Positions 7,810-13,786 of a stretch of DNA of 14,842 nt are shown piece by piece. A program made the translations under genes and the position numbers. The notes beneath the pieces were generated by a model. That model did no database searches, had not been told where the DNA came from, and saw only the letters and a list, made by a program, of their open reading frames with translations. This DNA is from Actinomycetota bacterium (GTDB lineage: Bacteria > Actinomycetota > Thermoleophilia > Gaiellales > Gaiellaceae). The stretch lies in NCBI GenBank assembly GCA_003170995.1, contig PMXT01000042.1, positions 2,789 through 17,630 on the forward strand. Direction: 5' to 3'. How positions within the stretch are numbered: position 1 is the stretch's first letter; each line of letters begins with the position of its first letter.

Positions 7810-7825
7810 AGGCTTAGAAAGGCCC
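7810..7825 (-). repeat. Right terminal inverted repeat of the IS-like element
   Basis: AGGCTTAGAAAGGCCC, whose complement matches the left repeat at 6006-6021 in 15 of 16 bases. Its outer end is part of the 7821-7842 hairpin. Confidence 0.65.
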
Positions 7826-7842
7826 CGCCGAAAGACGGGGCC
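7821..7842 (-). terminator. GC-rich hairpin at the edge of the IS-like element
   Basis: GGCCCCG (7821-7827) pairs with CGGGGCC (7836-7842) around an 8-nt loop. Read on the minus strand, TTTCT follows the stem, so it could act as a second barrier to transcription leaving ssrA. It shares bases with the right terminal repeat. Confidence 0.4.
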
Positions 7843-7943
7843 GAAGCTTGCTCTCTACACCTCGGCTCGAAGGGCCACCTACTCCGAAAATCGGCTCTAT
7901 AAGCCAGTTGAACCCGCGTCCACGAAATTGACCCTCAAAAGCA

Positions 7944-7968
7944 AGGGCCGGACTAAAAATCCGGCCCT
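7944..7968 (-). terminator. Intrinsic terminator of ssrA
   Basis: A perfect 9-bp stem, AGGGCCGGA (7944-7952) with TCCGGCCCT (7960-7968), around a 7-nt A/T-rich loop. It lies about 30 nt past the mature 3' end of tmRNA. On the minus strand the stem is followed by TTGCTTTTGAGG, giving a modest T run. The 7843-7943 stretch beyond it holds no gene I can support. Confidence 0.75.
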
Positions 7969-7998
7969 ACTCCAGAACTCTTGCCGAAACACTCCGGA

Positions 7999-8357
7999 TG
8001 GAGGCGAGGGGAATCGAACCCCTGTCCGCAGCCGCACCGCTCGAGCGTCTACAAGCTTGTCCAGCGCTTTAGTTTCGCCCGGAAGCCGGCTCGCTGGCGG
8101 CCTACCGCCGGACTAGCCCTCCTTGGTGGTCGCGCCGCGGGCGAGTGGCTCTCCCTTGGTGCCGAGCCCGTTTGTTGACGCCGCTACCCGAACCACGGGC
8201 CCAATTCGGAGCGACGCGTCACCTAGTTACCTAGGCAGCGAGTGCGAGTTGATTATCCGCACTTACGTTGTTTTCCCGGTTGATTAACGAGGCCAACCGG
8301 GGACCTCGGCTTGCAACTCGACCGGAGAACCGACCACGTCGAAACCTGATCGCCCCC
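7999..8357 (-). ncRNA. ssrA: Transfer-messenger RNA (tmRNA, 10Sa RNA)
   Basis: tmRNA rescues ribosomes stalled on broken mRNA by acting first as alanyl-tRNA and then as a short message. The 5' end (complement of 8357 leftward) reads GGGGGCGATCAGGTTTCGAC, the standard tmRNA opening. The 3' end has a T arm with the loop TTCGATT and the acceptor strand CGCCTCC plus discriminator A at 7999. GGGGGCG pairs with CGCCTCC with one G-U pair. CCA is not encoded (TCC follows). The tag reading frame lies at 8260-8231. Length is about 359 nt, normal for the family. It follows smpB and a J-like gene on the same strand and has its own promoter and terminator. A bacterial single-piece form, not permuted. Confidence 0.95.
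8231..8260 (-). other. ssrA: tmRNA tag-peptide reading frame, tag (A)ADNQLALAA
   Basis: Resume codon GCG (8260-8258) begins GCG GAT AAT CAA CTC GCA CTC GCT GCC TAG. With the alanine carried by tmRNA, the added tag is (A)ADNQLALAA, ending in the LAA motif recognised by ClpXP-type proteases. The bases before the resume codon, GTAAGT, fit the conserved A-rich pattern. The stop lies in a CCTAGTTACCTAGG inverted repeat, as expected for the helix after the tag frame. Confidence 0.8.
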
Positions 8358-8376
8358 GTATGTTTTGTTCTCCTCA

Positions 8377-8382
8377 ATTGTA
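8377..8382 (-). promoter_or_regulatory. -10 element of the ssrA promoter
   Basis: TACAAT on the minus strand, 19 nt before the mature 5' end of tmRNA. A transcript starting about 7 nt downstream would carry a short 5' leader for RNase P to remove. No good -35 is seen at 16-18 bp upstream (TTGCGG is only 14 bp away). Confidence 0.55.
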
Positions 8383-8433
8383 GCTGTCGGTTTCCGCCGC
8401 AACCGGGCCAGCGCCGAATCTCGCGCGGGGCTC

Positions 8434-9090
8434 TTAGGCAGCGCCCACGACGAGCACGACCATCCAGACCCATAGCGCCACGATGACGAGCTCGGCGCAC
8501 CAGGTCACCAAGACCGCCGCGTCGGTGTACTCCGACAGTCGACCGGAGACTTCAATCTGCGCCAGCGTCGACGGGTCGACTTCGTCCTCCAGCGCCAGCA
8601 TGCGCAGACGGTGCTGCTCTCTTCGCCCGCGGGCGGCTATCAGAAGCACGACGAGACCGCAGGAAAATGCCACGGCGCTGGTTACGAGCATGGTGGTGAG
8701 AAGCGCGTCTCGGAACGCAGAGACGTCGGTCAAAGACGCGTGGTTGGCGATCACGCCGAGGACGAGGACGAAGGCCGCGAGAAGCACCGGTACGGCTAAG
8801 AGCGCGCAGATATAGGGACGCCAGGGAAAGCCGGGGCTGAGAACGGGCGCTTCTCCCTCCTCCTTCTCCTCCTCGGCCGAAGCGGCGAGCTGTTGGTCGT
8901 AGGCTTCACGCGAGGTGGGGTCGATCAACGTTACGCGAGCCTGCTCGATGATCTGCAGCCAGTCGCCCGCCATTGGGTCGTTGAGGGCGAGAGCCCCTTT
9001 CCAGTGATCGGCGAGCGCCTGCGCAGCCAGATCGATGTCGTCTTCAGAAGCGTCGCGCCAGACGCCGAGGATCTCGTAGTAATTGCTCAC
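8434..9090 (-). CDS. Membrane protein with a degenerate J domain lacking HPD
   Basis: A 218-residue protein, start GTG 9090. Residues 1-68 match a J domain: YYEILGVWRDASEDDI, helix II, and the final helix segment LIDPTSREAYDQQL. Where J proteins carry the HPD loop that triggers Hsp70 ATP hydrolysis, this has H29-W30-K31, so Pro and Asp are missing and Hsp70 stimulation is unlikely. An acidic linker (EEEKEEGEA, about 72-80) follows, then three hydrophobic segments at about 91-114, 128-152 and 191-216. The J domain is thus probably cytoplasmic and membrane-tethered. It lies 67 bp after smpB and 76 bp before ssrA on the same strand. Any role in ribosome rescue is inference from position only. 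Confidence 0.8.
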   Translation of the reverse strand: MSNYYEILGVWRDASEDDIDLAAQALADHWKGALALNDPMAGDWLQIIEQARVTLIDPTSREAYDQQLAASAEEEKEEGEAPVLSPGFPWRPYICALLAVPVLLAAFVLVLGVIANHASLTDVSAFRDALLTTMLVTSAVAFSCGLVVLLIAARGRREQHRLRMLALEDEVDPSTLAQIEVSGRLSEYTDAAVLVTWCAELVIVALWVWMVVLVVGAA

Positions 9091-9157
9091 GTACTAAGAA
9101 TCACAATTGCTCCGGTCGGCGCAAGTGCGATTTCCGGATTGGCGAGAGACAGGAGCC

Positions 9158-9619
9158 CTAGCGGCGAGCCTTGAGCTCGCGCTCGATCTCGCGCTGCGCG
9201 TCGCGCCGGGAGATGTCATCGCGCTTGTCGCGGCCGGTCTTGCCACGTGCCAGCGCCAGTTCGACCTTGACCCGCCCGGCCTTGAAATAGAGCCGGGTCG
9301 GGACGAGCGTCAGACCCTTCTCGTGCAACTCACCGGTTAGTGAGTCGATCTCGCGCCGCCGGAGTAGGAGCTTGCGATCGCGGTCGGGGTCGTGCGAGCC
9401 GAGCGAGGCCTGCTCGTAGGGAGCGATGTGGGCGCCGACCAGCCAGGCCTCTCCGGCTCTGATCTCGCCGAAGGCGCGCGTCAGCGTTGCCTGGCCCAGA
9501 CGAAGCGACTTGACCTCGCTCCCGCTCAGCGCCAACCCCGCCTCGAAACGCTCGAGCAGGTGGTAGTCGTGACGAGCGCGGCGATTGTCGACGATCAGCT
9601 TCTCTCCGGCTGTGGACAT
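9158..9619 (-). CDS. smpB: SsrA-binding protein SmpB
   Basis: SmpB binds tmRNA and places it in the ribosomal A site of stalled ribosomes. The 153-residue protein from ATG 9619 (MSTAGEKLIVDNRRARHDY) has the family landmarks: DNRRARHDYHLLERFEAGLALSG opening, GSEVKSLR, the IAPYEQAS segment, RKLLLRRREI, and the lysine/arginine-rich tail (GKTGRDKRDDISRRDAQREIERELKAR) that reaches along the mRNA channel. The frame is open to 9676, but homologues begin near MST and a -10 hexamer at 9627-9632 fits the ATG at 9619. Its partner ssrA lies 0.8 kb downstream on the same strand. The gene looks intact. Confidence 0.95.
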   Translation of the reverse strand: MSTAGEKLIVDNRRARHDYHLLERFEAGLALSGSEVKSLRLGQATLTRAFGEIRAGEAWLVGAHIAPYEQASLGSHDPDRDRKLLLRRREIDSLTGELHEKGLTLVPTRLYFKAGRVKVELALARGKTGRDKRDDISRRDAQREIERELKARR

Positions 9620-9626
9620 ACGGACG

Positions 9627-9632
9627 ATTGTA
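9627..9632 (-). promoter_or_regulatory. -10 element of smpB, suggesting a leaderless transcript
   Basis: TACAAT on the minus strand with only 7 nt between it and the A of ATG 9619, so transcription would start at or next to the start codon. No Shine-Dalgarno sequence precedes the ATG. No clear -35 hexamer is visible (GGGGTA at the expected distance). Confidence 0.5.
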
Positions 9633-9702
9633 TGCGGGGTGCGGCGCTCTACCCCTTCTGAGGTATTGCAGATCACTCCGAAAAAGGCAGATAACCATGT
9701 AG

Positions 9703-10104
9703 ATGCGCTCGTCTGCGGCAGAGCTGAAAACTCAAGAAGCCGGTTTCACGCTGGTCGAACTGCTCGTGGTGATCGTCGTCATCGGTGTTCTCATCGCTAT
9801 TGCCGTCACCAGCTACCTCGGCTTCAGTGATCGCGCGAGCCGAACGGCGGCAAAGTCGAACGTGCGCACTGTCGTGCCGGCGCTGACGGCTTTCTACACC
9901 GATAACTCCACCTATGTCGGCGCCACGCTAACGACTCTGCGCGAAAAGTACGACCTGCAAATCGACGATAGTGCCGCTTCTCGCTACGAGATCTCAGATC
10001 TGAGCGACAGTTCCTACTGCGTCCAGAACCACGTCGGCGACTGGTACGCCTGGGCAACCGGCCCGAGCGCGCCGATCGACTCCGGCACTTCAAGCCACTG
10101 CTAG
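9703..10104 (+). CDS. Type IV pilin-like protein (prepilin)
   Basis: A 133-residue protein with a short leader and class III signal motif EAG-FTLVELLVVIVVIGVLIAIAV: cleavage by prepilin peptidase expected after Gly14, then N-methylated Phe with Glu five residues on. The hydrophobic helix is about residues 15-37. The soluble domain has two cysteines, in DSSYCVQNHVG and the final SSHC, which could form the C-terminal disulfide loop of type IV pilins and pseudopilins. The start is ATG 9703. AAAAAGG lies about 15 nt upstream, a distant ribosome-binding site. No assembly ATPase, platform protein or peptidase gene is in the window. It is divergent from smpB and converges with the RNase gene, sharing a CTAG stop. 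Confidence 0.9.
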   Translation: MRSSAAELKTQEAGFTLVELLVVIVVIGVLIAIAVTSYLGFSDRASRTAAKSNVRTVVPALTAFYTDNSTYVGATLTTLREKYDLQIDDSAASRYEISDLSDSSYCVQNHVGDWYAWATGPSAPIDSGTSSHC

Positions 10105-11822
10105 CGGCGAGTACCGCGGCGAGGGCGCTGCGATCCGGCCGGCCGTAGCTCGACCTTGCCTGAATGGCGCTCGATCCTCTCCACCTCGACCTCGATTTCG
10201 TCACCGAGACGCCGTCGGCCGCCGCGGCGACCTTCCAGCGCCGTCCCGAGCAGGTCGAGTTGGAAGTAGTCGCCTCCCAGGCGCCGCGCAGGCAGAAATC
10301 CCTCGAAAACCTGGCCAAAGCGAACGAACAGCCCCGAATCGATCAGGCCGATGATCTCACCGGCGAAGCGCTCGTCAAGCCCCTCGGCTCGCTGGCGCCG
10401 GGTAAGTAGCCAGGCGAGGCAGATCTCATCGGCCCGGAACTCGATTTTGGCGGCCGCGCGCTCGGTGATCGAGGAATGCTCGGCGATAGTTTCCAGATCG
10501 CCGGGGAGCGCATCGTCGCTCAAGCCGAGCTCGTGCAGCAGAGCGCGGTGACAAACGACGTCGGGGTAGCGACGGATGGGAGAGGTGAAGTGGCAATAGG
10601 CTCTGCTGGCGAGGCCCGAGTGCCCGAGATTGCGCGGGTCGTAGCGCGCCTGCTTGAGCGCACGCAGGACGAGCGTCGGAAAGGCTTCCCTGCCGCGGCC
10701 TGTCTGCGCCACGTACTCGTTTACGCTCTCCGCGATGTGGGCGACGAGAAGCTCGGCCTCCTGCGGCGAGAGCGATCCCTCTTCGGGCGCCGGCGGCGTC
10801 GGTACCTCCAGCGCGGCGAGCTTGGCGATCAGAGCCGTCAGCGATTGGGGGTCGGGACGCTCGTGCACGCGGTAGAGCGCCTCCCTCCCACGCTCCGCGA
10901 GCAGCCCGGCCACGGCCTCGTTGGCGAGGATCATCAAATCCTCGATCAGGGCGTGCGCTCGCGGCTCGGTCTGGAACCAGGCTCTGGCGACGCCACCCTC
11001 GCCGTCGAAGGCGAACTCCAGCTCGGGCCGCTCGATGCGCAGGGCGCCGCGGGCGAAACGGTGGCGCCTGAGAGCCGAGGAGACGCGACCCGTCAGCTCG
11101 AGTGCGGCGGCCAGCTCCGGCTCGGCGTTCTCCTTCCCGGAAAGGATTCGCTCGACCTGGCCGTAGCTGAGGCGGGCGCCCGAGCGAATCAGCGAGCGGT
11201 AGAAACGCGGCTCGCCGCGGCGGTACTCGCCGTCGAGGAGAAGCTCGGTCGTGACGCAGAGTCTGTCCTGGTTGGGACGCAGCGAGCAGGCATTCTCGGA
11301 AAGCTCGGGCGGAAGCATCGGCGCCACGTTCCCGGGCACGTAGGTCGAGAGGGCGCGCTCGGCGGCGCCGTAATCGAGCGGGGCGCCGCTGGGCAGATAG
11401 GCCGAGACGTCGGCGATGTGGACGAAGACGCGCACTCCCCCTTCCTCCGCGCACACCGAGATCGCATCATCGAAATCCTCGGCCGTCTCGGGGTCGATGG
11501 TGAAGGTGAGGAGATCGCGCAGGTCGACACGATCCTCGAGCGGCGGAGAGGGAAGCTCGTAGGGCTCGAAGTCGCGCCGGCGGCCGCTTTCCACCAGCAA
11601 CCCTTCGAGCACGGTCTCGATCCGCGAGGCCGGCCCGAGCACGCGTTCCACTCGCGAGCGCTTACGGCCCGGCCGCGCGACCACGAGATCGCCCAGATTG
11701 ACCTCGCTCCTGGCGCGTTGCTCGAGCAGCAGCGGCAGCCCAGGCGTGAAGTAGGGCTCGGCGTAGACCAGCTTGCCGCGCCGGATCACCTCGGCGACGA
11801 CAGTTTCGGCGCCCTGGCTCAT
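10101..11822 (-). CDS. rnr: RNase R/RNase II-family 3'-5' exoribonuclease
   Basis: Processive 3'-5' exoribonuclease, likely the enzyme that degrades defective mRNA released by trans-translation. The 573-residue protein has an N-terminal region with one short OB/cold-shock-like fold (about 1-75), the RNB catalytic domain (about 100-430) and a C-terminal S1 domain (about 485-560, LIDSGLFVRFGQVFEGFLP). The metal-binding cluster is IDPETAEDFDDA, with D110, D116, D118 and D119, and the HFTSPIRRYPD motif lies at 411-421. It is shorter than enterobacterial RNase R and lacks the N-terminal helix-turn-helix region and one cold-shock domain, so RNase II-like naming is also possible. The basic tail RPRRGTRR is short. 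The gene begins 9 bp after ftsX and is probably cotranscribed. Confidence 0.93.
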   Translation of the reverse strand: MSQGAETVVAEVIRRGKLVYAEPYFTPGLPLLLEQRARSEVNLGDLVVARPGRKRSRVERVLGPASRIETVLEGLLVESGRRRDFEPYELPSPPLEDRVDLRDLLTFTIDPETAEDFDDAISVCAEEGGVRVFVHIADVSAYLPSGAPLDYGAAERALSTYVPGNVAPMLPPELSENACSLRPNQDRLCVTTELLLDGEYRRGEPRFYRSLIRSGARLSYGQVERILSGKENAEPELAAALELTGRVSSALRRHRFARGALRIERPELEFAFDGEGGVARAWFQTEPRAHALIEDLMILANEAVAGLLAERGREALYRVHERPDPQSLTALIAKLAALEVPTPPAPEEGSLSPQEAELLVAHIAESVNEYVAQTGRGREAFPTLVLRALKQARYDPRNLGHSGLASRAYCHFTSPIRRYPDVVCHRALLHELGLSDDALPGDLETIAEHSSITERAAAKIEFRADEICLAWLLTRRQRAEGLDERFAGEIIGLIDSGLFVRFGQVFEGFLPARRLGGDYFQLDLLGTALEGRRGGRRRLGDEIEVEVERIERHSGKVELRPAGSQRPRRGTRR

Positions 11823-11831
11823 GGGCTGGGA

Positions 11832-12743
11832 CTAGACCTTGAGGAAGCGGCGCAGTGTGATGCCGGTGCCGATCGCACCGAGCAGGAGCCCGGCCGCGAT
11901 CATTAGCAGCGAGGTCAGCGCGAACGGCCAGGCGTGTACGTCACTGCCGGTTTTGAAACCGAAACCAAACGCCGACGTGGCCACGGCCTTGGTGATCGTG
12001 AGAAGTATCACCGCGAAGAGCGCCCCGCCGAGGCCGCAAATCAAGCCTTCGATCATGAACGGTAAGCGTACGAACCAGTTGGTCGCACCGACCAGCTTCA
12101 TCACTTCGATCTCACGCCGGCGCGAGAAGATCGAGAGTCGGATCGTGTTGGCGATCAACGCCGTCGAAGCCGTGAGAAGGATCAAGACCATGGCCAGGAA
12201 GGAGAACTCGATCACCTTGGCCACGCGCAGAACGCGTTCGGTCACCTTCTTGTCGTAAGTGATTCCGTGCGGGCCAGGCTGCACGCCATGGAGTTTCGAG
12301 CTCTCGAGCAGAGCTACGATCTTGCTCGCATCCTCTCCGCGCTTCGGGGTGATCTCATAGGAGTCAGGAAGGGGATTGGTGATTAACCCCTGAGCTATAT
12401 CGGGGTTAGTTTTCCGCATCTTCTTCCACGCCTCTTCCTTGGAGACGTAGTTGTATGTCTTGATCAAGCCCTGCTGCTTGATCTGAACGATCCGGCTGAG
12501 CGTGGCATTTTTATTGCTACTAGTCGCGGATCTTTCGCAGGTCTCCGCGGCACAGAAGTAGAGGTGCACGACGATCCCCTTCTTGGTGTGGTTGCTCCAG
12601 GAGACCGTCCAGCTCCCGAGCGCGATGCAGATGCCGAACAGGAACATGCCGATGAACACCGTCATCGTCGCCGCCACGGTGGTGGAGACGTTGGAGCGGA
12701 TCGAGTGCAGCGCTTCGGAGAAGAGTAGGCGGAAGCGGCTCAC
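11832..12743 (-). CDS. ftsX: Cell-division ABC transporter permease FtsX
   Basis: Membrane partner of FtsE, which couples ATP hydrolysis to peptidoglycan hydrolases at the septum or lateral wall. The 303-residue protein has the standard FtsX layout: short N-terminal cytoplasmic part ([18 protein letters not shown]), TM1 at about 22-46, an extracytoplasmic loop of about 47-172, TM2 at about 178-202, a cytoplasmic loop with IFSRRREIEVMKLVGAT, then TM3 at about 228-255 and TM4 at about 270-296. The outer loop contains CAAETC near its start, two cysteines able to form a disulfide, and is of the size seen in actinobacteria where it binds hydrolases. ATG 12743 overlaps the ftsE stop by 4 bp, indicating coupled translation. 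Confidence 0.95.
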   Translation of the reverse strand: MSRFRLLFSEALHSIRSNVSTTVAATMTVFIGMFLFGICIALGSWTVSWSNHTKKGIVVHLYFCAAETCERSATSSNKNATLSRIVQIKQQGLIKTYNYVSKEEAWKKMRKTNPDIAQGLITNPLPDSYEITPKRGEDASKIVALLESSKLHGVQPGPHGITYDKKVTERVLRVAKVIEFSFLAMVLILLTASTALIANTIRLSIFSRRREIEVMKLVGATNWFVRLPFMIEGLICGLGGALFAVILLTITKAVATSAFGFGFKTGSDVHAWPFALTSLLMIAAGLLLGAIGTGITLRRFLKV

Positions 12744-13498
12744 TGGGAGGAGTAGCCCCCTCGGCGCTCATCACGAGCGATCCTGCCGTCTTCGAGCGCG
12801 ATCACGCGGCGGCGCATCTTGTCGACCATCTCGCGATCGTGCGTCACCATCAGGATGGTCGTCCCTGTGCGGTTGATCGAGTAGAGCAGCTGCATGATCC
12901 CGACCGAGGTGTCGGGGTCGAGGTTCCCGGTCGGCTCGTCGCAGACGAGAAGCGGCGGGTGGTTGACGAAGGCGCGGGCGATCGAGACTCGCTGCTGCTC
13001 GCCACCGGAGAGCTCGTTGGGAAGCGAGTCCATCTTGTCGACCAACCCGACCAGCGAGAGTACCTCCGGCACCTTGCGACGGATGTTCTGATTGCTCTCG
13101 CCCTGGATCTTGAGCGCGTAGGCGACGTTCTCGGCCGCGGTGCGGTTCAGCAGTAGCTTGAAGTCTTGAAAGACGCAGCCGATGTTGCGGCGGAGCTGCG
13201 AGACACGCGATTGGCGTAAGCGCGAGATGTCGCGACCGCCGACGATGATCGTGCCCCGCGTCGGTTCCATCTCTTTGAGCAGTAGCCGGATCAGCGTCGA
13301 TTTCCCGGAGCCCGAGGCGCCGACGATGAAGACGAACTCACCCTTGTCGATCTGGAAGGAGACGTTGTCGAGGGCGACGACGTGCGGCTCGTAGATCTTC
13401 GTCACGCCGTGGCAGACAATCATCGCGCCGGCGCTTACCGTTTCGGCAGCAGCGCTGGGCGCAGGCAGATCGCTTGGGTTCTGTGTGTCGAGATCCAC
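12740..13498 (-). CDS. ftsE: Cell-division ABC transporter ATPase FtsE
   Basis: ATP-binding subunit of FtsEX. All ABC landmarks are present: Walker [10 protein letters not shown] at 60-68, Q-loop Q111 in CVFQDFKLL, signature LSGGEQQR at 163-170, Walker [10 protein letters not shown] at 183-191 and H-loop H220 in MVTHDRE. The typical FtsE N terminus ([11 protein letters not shown]) begins at residue 26; the preceding Ala/Pro-rich 25 residues are unusual, and translation may really start at ATG 13423. The longer form from GTG 13498 is reported because no better ribosome-binding site decides between them. The 4-bp overlap with ftsX and the 288-bp spacer before it make this the likely first gene of the ftsE-ftsX-rnr operon. 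Confidence 0.95.
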   Translation of the reverse strand: MDLDTQNPSDLPAPSAAAETVSAGAMIVCHGVTKIYEPHVVALDNVSFQIDKGEFVFIVGASGSGKSTLIRLLLKEMEPTRGTIIVGGRDISRLRQSRVSQLRRNIGCVFQDFKLLLNRTAAENVAYALKIQGESNQNIRRKVPEVLSLVGLVDKMDSLPNELSGGEQQRVSIARAFVNHPPLLVCDEPTGNLDPDTSVGIMQLLYSINRTGTTILMVTHDREMVDKMRRRVIALEDGRIARDERRGGYSSQ

Positions 13499-13523
13499 GT
13501 CCTGTGCCGGAGTCGTAGCGACG

Positions 13524-13539
13524 GCGGCTCGTTAGCCGC
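13524..13539. other. Hairpin in the ftsE upstream region
   Basis: GCGGCT (13524-13529) pairs perfectly with AGCCGC (13534-13539) around a CGTT loop, beginning 26 bp before the longer ftsE start. A second small stem, GCGGC/GCCGC, lies at 13599-13611. They could affect ftsE expression if the leader is transcribed, but nothing shows that directly. Confidence 0.35.
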
Positions 13540-13621
13540 AGCCGGTTGAGAATCGCTCAGGAAGTCTAGCCTAGTGCTCGGTCGCCCTGAGCGGAGAAGC
13601 GGCTCCGCCGCGCATCCCATT

Positions 13622-13674
13622 CGTGTCGAATCCGCATTGACTACCGCTCGCGCGAAAGATCTACTTTCGACACG
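13622..13674. repeat. Inverted repeat with an inner hairpin in the prfB-ftsE spacer
   Basis: CGTGTCGAA (13622-13630) is perfectly complementary to TTCGACACG (13666-13674). Inside the right arm, CGAAAG (13653-13658) pairs with CTTTCG (13664-13669). The two pairings compete for the same bases, so only one can form at a time. Confidence 0.5.
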
Positions 13675-13693
13675 TTTTCGCCTTTGCGCCCTC

Positions 13694-13708
13694 CGGTGTC
13701 AGACACCG
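13694..13708. repeat. REP-like palindrome CGGTGTCAGACACCG
   Basis: A perfect 7-bp palindrome around one central base, in the spacer between prfB and ftsE. The core GGTGTC-N-GACACC resembles dispersed palindromes that accompany REP-associated tyrosine transposases in many genomes; that link is from general knowledge. TGTCAGAC recurs at the prfB stop (about 13785). The rest of the 13499-13786 spacer has no gene I can support. Confidence 0.5.
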
Positions 13709-13786
13709 TTCAGAGATACCGTTGGCTGTCAAGGGGCGATCGTGCCGAAAGCGGAACACTCGCTCCAGAGGGCGAAACCAGGGCTG

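Larger units (their letters stand above)
6006..7825 (+). mobile_element. Insertion-sequence-like element with 16-bp terminal inverted repeats
   Basis: The left repeat GGGCCTCTCTAAGCCT (6006-6021) is matched at the right end by AGGCTTAGAAAGGCCC (7810-7825), whose complement is GGGCCTTTCTAAGCCT: 15 of 16 bases agree. Between them lies one DDE-type transposase gene, 163 bp from the left end and 22 bp from the right. The size of about 1.8 kb fits a simple IS. I found no convincing target-site duplication beside either end. The family is not named with confidence; the catalytic layout is that of the IS4/IS1182-like DDE group. Confidence 0.65.

Noticed and set aside
7843..7943. Possible tRNA fragment or duplicated attachment site with GGGTTCAACT on the minus strand
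   Set aside because: The T-loop-like string has no matching stems and does not repeat the tmRNA 3' end.
7718..8116. Plus-strand frame running into the tmRNA gene
   Set aside because: It crosses two terminators and the structured 3' part of ssrA, so it is not coding.
10426..11454. 342-codon minus-strand frame inside the RNase gene
   Set aside because: Arg/Ala/Pro-rich out-of-frame reading of rnr, typical of GC-rich DNA, without motifs.
10476..11906. 476-codon open frame on the plus strand opposite the RNase gene
   Set aside because: It is a GC-rich shadow: the minus strand encodes an RNase with all catalytic motifs and the plus frame has no recognisable domain.
13715..13735. TTGACA on the minus strand as a possible -35 for ftsE
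   Set aside because: No acceptable -10 hexamer lies 16-18 bp downstream.
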